In this document: in pieces, positions 15,007 to 17,932 of the stretch
Layout: each line of letters opens with the position of its first letter
Numbering within the stretch: the stretch's first letter is position 1
NCBI GenBank assembly: GCA_964612675.1
Contig: CAZTDD010000136.1
Span: forward strand, 1 to 17,932
Direction: 5' to 3'
Length of the DNA: 17,932 nt
Origin: CAZTDD01 sp964612675
Lineage (GTDB): Bacteria; Hinthialibacterota; Hinthialibacteria; Hinthialibacterales; JAKPRU01
Translations under genes and position numbers: made by a program
The notes under the pieces: generated by a model
Told to the model about the DNA's origin: nothing
The model's input: the letters and a program-made list of their open reading frames with translations, nothing else
Database searches by the model: none

Positions 15007-15543
15007 GTGGAATCAATTGTCCTCTTTCTTATGACATTCGTCTTCGTGTTCCTTTTTTTATTCGTTTACTTTGTCCCGGTCCCGCTCTGGATTGCCGCCA
15101 TGAGGGCTCAGGCGCCGGTCTCATTGCTGTCCTTCATTGGGATGCGGTTGCGACGGGTACCCGCGAGGGAGATCGTTCGCCCCCTCATTAGGGCAAATAG
15201 GGCAGACCTTGAACTGACAGTCGACACATTGGAACGCCACTATCTCGCGGGTGGAAACGTATCCCAGGTGGTGGATGCACTCATCTCGGCACAGAAAGCG
15301 GACATCGATCTGACGTTTGACCGGGCGACGACCATCGACCTCGACGGTCACGACGTGCTTGAGGCTGTCGGCCTTATGGCGAAACAAGGTACAACCGAGA
15401 TCAATCTCCGTCCAGCATAGATCATCGCACAAATTGCCGCGAAACGGATAGACGTGATGGCGGACGGAGAGTATGTTAGTAAAGGTGCCTCGATCAGGGT
15501 GGTTGAGGTCGTCTCCAATAGAGTCATGGTCCGTCAAGCATGA
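15007..15543 (+). pseudogene. chimeric floA'-'nfeD gene split by an in-frame TAG
   Basis: A GTG at 15007 opens a 137-codon frame. Residues 1-120 match the FloA N-terminus encoded at 15824 (VPVPLWIAAM, GMRLRRVP, HYLAGGNVSQVVDALISAQKAD, HDVLEAV). From residue 121 the sequence turns into the NfeD OB-fold (LMAKQGTTEINLRPA). TAG follows at 15418-15420. The same frame then continues for 40 codons with the rest of the NfeD domain (AAKRIDVMADGEY, VVEVVSNRVMVRQA) to a TGA at 15543. Bases 15441-15474 are 32/34 identical to the short NfeD gene. The FloA coiled-coil region is absent. The simplest reading is duplication of the nfeD-floA pair in the order floA-nfeD, with a deletion fusing them, then decay. 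A truncated FloA N-domain could still be made; no readthrough signal was identified. Confidence 0.8.
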
Positions 15544-15584
15544 TGGGTCAGTAACAAGTCTGAAGGGGGAAACAGAAAGAGACG

Positions 15585-15725
15585 TCAACCCCCTCCTAAC
15601 CTCCCCCGATCTTCGGGGGAGGAATAAGATTACGCATCCGATCCCGATCTTCGGGCGAGGAAAAGAAGCGGACGCAGCTGAGTTGTTTTCTCCCCCATGA
15701 TTGGGGGAGATACAGAGGGGGTTGA
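15585..15725. repeat. dispersed palindromic repeat element (copy C, 141 bp)
   Basis: The termini TCAACCCCCTC (15585-15595) and GAGGGGGTTGA (15715-15725) are perfect inverted repeats. Inside are CCTCCCCCGA/TCGGGGGAGG (15600-15609 and 15613-15622), a smaller CCCGATCTTCGGG near 15644, and TCTCCCCCA/TGGGGGAGA (15689-15697 and 15702-15710). The whole element could fold as one long branched palindrome. It carries no gene and separates the broken chimera from floA within the same operon, where it could act as a stabilising or partial-termination structure. The remaining bases of the 280-base gap hold only the floA ribosome site. Confidence 0.75.
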
Positions 15726-15823
15726 CGACCACGCAGGAACGATTGGGGAAGACACAGAGAGTGTTGAAGATCACACAAAGATGGAGAATCGAAAACAAAA
15801 ATCTCTATAAAGGATAAAACCTC

Positions 15824-16843
15824 ATGGAACCATTAGCTGTCCTTGGCATTATCGTTGCAGTTTTAGTTCTGTTTTTCTTCTTCTACTTCATTCCGATCCG
15901 GCTCTGGATTGCCGCAATCATGGCGAAAGTGCAGGTATCGCTGTTTGCCCTTGTGGGAATGCGGTTACGCCGCGTGCCGCCCACCATGATTGTCAACCCG
16001 CTGATCAGTGCGGTCAAAGCGGGACTTGAACTCAACACTGACAAGCTCGAAGGGCATTACCTCGCCGGTGGGAATGTCTTTCAGGTCGTCAACGCGCTGA
16101 TCTCGGCGGACAAGGCGAACATCAGCCTGACATTCGAGCGCGCCGCGGCCATCGACTTGGCTGGCCGGGATGTGCTTGAAGCCGTACAGATGTCGGTCAA
16201 GCCGAAAGTCATTGACGCACCCGATCCGTCAAAGAGTACCGGTTTCGTCGCAGCGGTCGCGATGGACGGCATTCAGCTGAAAGCAAAAGCCCGTGTCACT
16301 GTCCGCGCCAATCTGGACCGGTTGGTCGGTGGTGCGACCGAGGAGACGATCATCGCACGAGTCGGCGAGGGCATCGTAACCACAATCGGCTCCGCGCAGT
16401 CGCACAAGAATGTCCTGGAGAACCCGGACATGATTTCCAAACGGGTTCTGGAGAAGGGGCTCGATGCGGGGACCGGATTCGAGATCCTGTCCATTGATAT
16501 TGCGGATGTGGACGTCGGTGAGAACATCGGTGCGAAATTGCAGATCGATCAGGCCAACGCCGACAAACAGATCGCTCAGGCGCTCGCAGAGAAACGTCGT
16601 GCCGAGGCGGTCGCGCGCGAGCAGGAGATGAAAGCGCGTGTCCAGGAGATGCGTGCGGAGGTCGTCAAGGCCGAGGCGCAAGTTCCCGTGGCGATCTCGG
16701 AGGCATTCCGCGCCGGCAATCTGGGAATCATGGACTATTATCGGTACAAAAACATCTCGGCGGACACCGACATGCGGTCCTCGATCGCCAAGGGAGCCGA
16801 GCCGGAGCAGAAAGGCCCCGAGGACGAGAATCTGAGCTCGTAG
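15824..16843 (+). CDS. floA: flotillin-like protein FloA (UPF0365)
   Basis: 339 residues, about the usual length. An N-terminal membrane segment (about 3-28, LAVLGIIVAVLVLFFFFYFI) is followed by RLWIAAIMAKVQVSLFALVG, the SPFH-like domain (about 45-230) and a coiled-coil/Ala-Glu-rich region (QIDQANADKQIAQALAEKRR, EAVAREQEMKARVQEMRAEV), ending with NLGIMDYYRYKNISADTDMR. It scaffolds functional membrane microdomains in bacteria such as Bacillus (YqfA), where it is also next to an NfeD protease gene. The start has AAAGGA 9 bases upstream. The Glu-rich tail (EPEQKGPEDENLSS) lies across a tandem duplication. It is the intact copy; the chimera at 15007 carries a second FloA N-terminus. Confidence 0.95.
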   Translation: MEPLAVLGIIVAVLVLFFFFYFIPIRLWIAAIMAKVQVSLFALVGMRLRRVPPTMIVNPLISAVKAGLELNTDKLEGHYLAGGNVFQVVNALISADKANISLTFERAAAIDLAGRDVLEAVQMSVKPKVIDAPDPSKSTGFVAAVAMDGIQLKAKARVTVRANLDRLVGGATEETIIARVGEGIVTTIGSAQSHKNVLENPDMISKRVLEKGLDAGTGFEILSIDIADVDVGENIGAKLQIDQANADKQIAQALAEKRRAEAVAREQEMKARVQEMRAEVVKAEAQVPVAISEAFRAGNLGIMDYYRYKNISADTDMRSSIAKGAEPEQKGPEDENLSS

Positions 16844-16863
16844 GGGATGAGAATCTGAGCTCG
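16823..16863. repeat. tandem duplication spanning the floA stop codon
   Basis: GACGAGAATCTGAGCTCG (16823-16840) and GATGAGAATCTGAGCTCG (16846-16863) differ at one base of 18, with a 23-base period. The TAG stop at 16841 lies between them. This looks like a recent slippage event; the second copy is untranslated. Confidence 0.8.
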
Positions 16864-16895
16864 AAATTGCCCGAAGTAAATTCGGCCAGCTAGTG

Positions 16896-16942
16896 ACTTT
16901 TTGCCGGTCCCACAAGACTGGGGAGGGTTCGGGTGGGGTTGA
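16896..16942. repeat. 32-bp dispersed repeat, copy 2, with degenerate repeat-family end
   Basis: 16896-16927 matches 28-59 at 30 of 32 bases. It is followed by GGGTGGGGTTGA (ending 16942), a degenerate form of the AGGAGGGGGTTGA terminus seen in copies A and B. At the left edge of the window the two motifs occur in the opposite order. The stretch 16864-17022 around it has no gene; a short CCGAA/TTCGG stem (16871-16885) may help to end the floA transcript. Confidence 0.6.
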
Positions 16943-17022
16943 TAAGTTAAGTTCTTTCAACCTGCTCTGCATCTCCCCCGCTGAGAGTAGCTTCTCGGTT
17001 TCGATTCATTTGCATCGCTTCC

Positions 17023-17052
17023 GTGCTTACGTTAGTATACTTACGTAAGCAC
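17023..17052 (+). promoter_or_regulatory. 30-bp operator dyad of the RHH/PIN operon
   Basis: A palindrome centred on GTATAC: arms GTGCTTACGT (17023-17032) and ACGTAAGCAC (17043-17052), with 14 of 15 base pairs symmetric across the whole 30 bases. It ends 12 bases before the antitoxin start. A possible -10 TAGTAT (17033-17038) lies within it, 17 bases after TTGCAT. RHH antitoxins bind such dyads and repress their own operons, so this is the probable autoregulatory site. Confidence 0.8.
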
Positions 17053-17064
17053 ATGGAGGCCATC

Positions 17065-17322
17065 ATGGATAAGATTCTGTCGGCGCGTGTGGATGAAGCT
17101 ATCATTCGGCGAATCGGTGCGCTTGCGCTGCAGCTCGGAACGACAAAGAAAGCGATCATCGAGAATGCGGTCCGGTCTTTCGCGCAGAAAATCGAAGAAG
17201 AGAACGACATGGATGTGTTGGAGCAGACGTTTGGCGCCTGGGACCGAAAAGAATCGCCTCAGACGACGGTCGAAAACGCCCGTAAGGCGTTTCGCGATTC
17301 GATGCGTCGATATCACGAATGA
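17065..17322 (+). CDS. ribbon-helix-helix antitoxin (VapB-like)
   Basis: 85 residues. The N-terminus MDKILSARVDEAIIRRIGAL and AIIENAVRSFAQKI give the beta-helix-helix order of RHH DNA-binding antitoxins, with LGTTKKA as the turn. The acidic and basic C-terminal half (WDRKESPQTT, RKAFRDSMRRYHE) would wrap the toxin. The ATG at 17065 has GGAGG 7 bases upstream; earlier in-frame ATG/GTG codons lie in or before the operator and were rejected. It overlaps the toxin gene by 4 bases (ATGA). It should neutralise the PIN toxin and bind the dyad at 17023-17052. Confidence 0.85.
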   Translation: MDKILSARVDEAIIRRIGALALQLGTTKKAIIENAVRSFAQKIEEENDMDVLEQTFGAWDRKESPQTTVENARKAFRDSMRRYHE

Positions 17323-17702
17323 GGGCCTACATCGATTCGGACATACTCATTTGGCACCTACGCGGTCAGCGAAAGGCACTGGAATTTTTGCGAACGCTGC
17401 GGAACGAGGGCGAATATGAGCTCTGGACCGGAGCGCTTCAGCGAGCCGAGGTGGTGTTCTTCATGCGTCCCGAAGAGGAAGAACCCACACGGTTGTTTCT
17501 ATCGCAATTCAAGACGGCGCCTGTCGACCAGGCCATCGTCGATGCGGCCGGAGCCCTCTACCGCCGGTGGCATCCGAGCCATGGGATCGATGTCAATGAT
17601 GCGATTCTCGCCGCAACCGCTCTCGAAACCGGTGGCCGTATATTCTGCCTGAACAGAAAACATTACCCGATGCCCGACGCGCTGGGGAGAAAGGCGTGGT
17701 AG
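17319..17702 (+). CDS. PIN-domain ribonuclease toxin (VapC-like)
   Basis: 127 residues, typical for VapC. The acidic metal-binding set is present: D6 in YIDSDILIW, E44 in ALQRAEVVFF, D91 and D94 in GIDVNDAILAATAL, and N112 in LNRKHYP. The family cleaves RNA, often tRNA or rRNA, when the antitoxin is lost. Its start overlaps the antitoxin stop, giving translational coupling. All catalytic positions look intact, so it should be active. It ends at GRKAW and no terminator is evident. The order RHH antitoxin then PIN toxin is standard for VapBC. Confidence 0.9.
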   Translation: MRAYIDSDILIWHLRGQRKALEFLRTLRNEGEYELWTGALQRAEVVFFMRPEEEEPTRLFLSQFKTAPVDQAIVDAAGALYRRWHPSHGIDVNDAILAATALETGGRIFCLNRKHYPMPDALGRKAW

Positions 17703-17828
17703 TACGTTCTTTCCCCACTCTTTCTTCCCTCTGGCAGCGGGCCGGGTTGGGAACGGTTCTACAGTCATCAACCCGAAAACAGAGACCAGCCGCTCCGCTT
17801 CCCTTTTCGTGCCTTCCTGTCTCCTTCG

Positions 17829-17932
17829 CGCCTTCGTCACCTCATACATCCCCAGATAGAAATTCTGGCTGATCGTCACCTCATGCTGCGGCCCTTCGTC
17901 GTCATCCCGATCTTTCTCATCGGGCGGCGAGC
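17829..17932 (-). pseudogene. start-side fragment of an FGE-sulfatase-type gene, cut by the window edge
   Basis: Read on the minus strand from the window edge, the frame is open and encodes PPDEKDRDDDEGPQHEV, TISQNFYLGMYEVTKA. This is the standard opening of the formylglycine-generating-enzyme/sulfatase-modifying-factor domain (usually MGSP..DE....EGPxHxVTIS..FYLGxYEVTxxQY). The expected continuation after EVT is missing. The frame instead enters a low-complexity GAAGG-rich stretch (17805-17843) and then unrelated sequence antisense to the PIN gene, down to 17499. So the gene is either frameshifted or truncated here. The intact end, if any, lies to the right of the window. The 17703-17828 gap otherwise shows no gene. 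Confidence 0.65.

Noticed and set aside
15421..15543. Programmed TAG readthrough or separate small NfeD-domain gene
   Set aside because: No readthrough context, no start codon with a ribosome site before the domain, and the domain is split internally; decay is the simpler explanation.
15121..15798. 225-codon minus-strand open frame through the chimera and repeat C
   Set aside because: It translates through a palindromic repeat and is antisense to the FloA/NfeD homology.
16229..16972. 247-codon minus-strand open frame opposite floA
   Set aside because: It is a shadow of the FloA reading frame (Leu/Arg/Asp-rich, no motif) and runs into the repeat region.

Overview
The window looks like chromosomal DNA from an uncultured, probably Gram-negative bacterium with mixed GC content. 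It contains no rRNA, tRNA, CRISPR array, phage gene or transposase that I can see. The pseudopilin (AFTLIELL start, GPDGD motif and a C-terminal SNGxxSNGDIxR-like signature) and the secreted protein with YGGVH / PYFGxDIARDLEL repeats recall families common in Hydrogenedentota/Sumerlaeota-type and other deep-branching metagenomic lineages. That placement is an impression and should be tested with guaB and floA phylogeny.

Left part (115-5943, all minus strand): a surface/export region. Reading in the direction of transcription it holds a GT-C type membrane glycosyltransferase, a small secreted carbohydrate-binding-like protein followed by a good terminator, a secreted propeller-like protein, a type II pseudopilin and a TPST-like sulfotransferase. 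They may decorate or build exported material, but no substrate can be read from the sequence.

Middle (6238-12663, plus strand): a HEPN/MNT toxin-antitoxin pair (11-bp overlap, both catalytic motifs intact); a 2Fe-2S plus ASKHA protein of the RACo/RamA type (reductive activator of corrinoid proteins), which suggests corrinoid methyl transfer and anaerobic or C1 metabolism; a single-gene unit with its own promoter and terminator encoding a six-cycle secreted repeat protein; and a complete IMP dehydrogenase (guaB).

Right part (13064-16843, plus strand): an NfeD/flotillin operon. It has a long NfeD with a ClpP-like serine protease domain, a short NfeD, a broken chimeric gene (FloA N-terminus joined to an NfeD C-terminus, split by an in-frame TAG) and an intact floA. 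It is followed by an RHH/PIN (VapBC-type) toxin-antitoxin pair with a near-perfect 30-bp operator dyad. At the right edge lies the beginning of an FGE-sulfatase-type gene on the minus strand, whose homology stops abruptly.

Intergenic DNA carries a dispersed palindromic repeat family with ends TCAACCCCCTCCT / AGGAGGGGGTTGA: two whole copies (12684-12953 and 15585-15725), one right end at base 1, and a degenerate locus near 16896-16942. A second short motif family (GACTTTTTGC / TCGCAAAAAGTC) is associated with it. The most unusual observations are the FloA-NfeD chimera, the repeat family that separates it from floA, and the six-cycle repeat protein.
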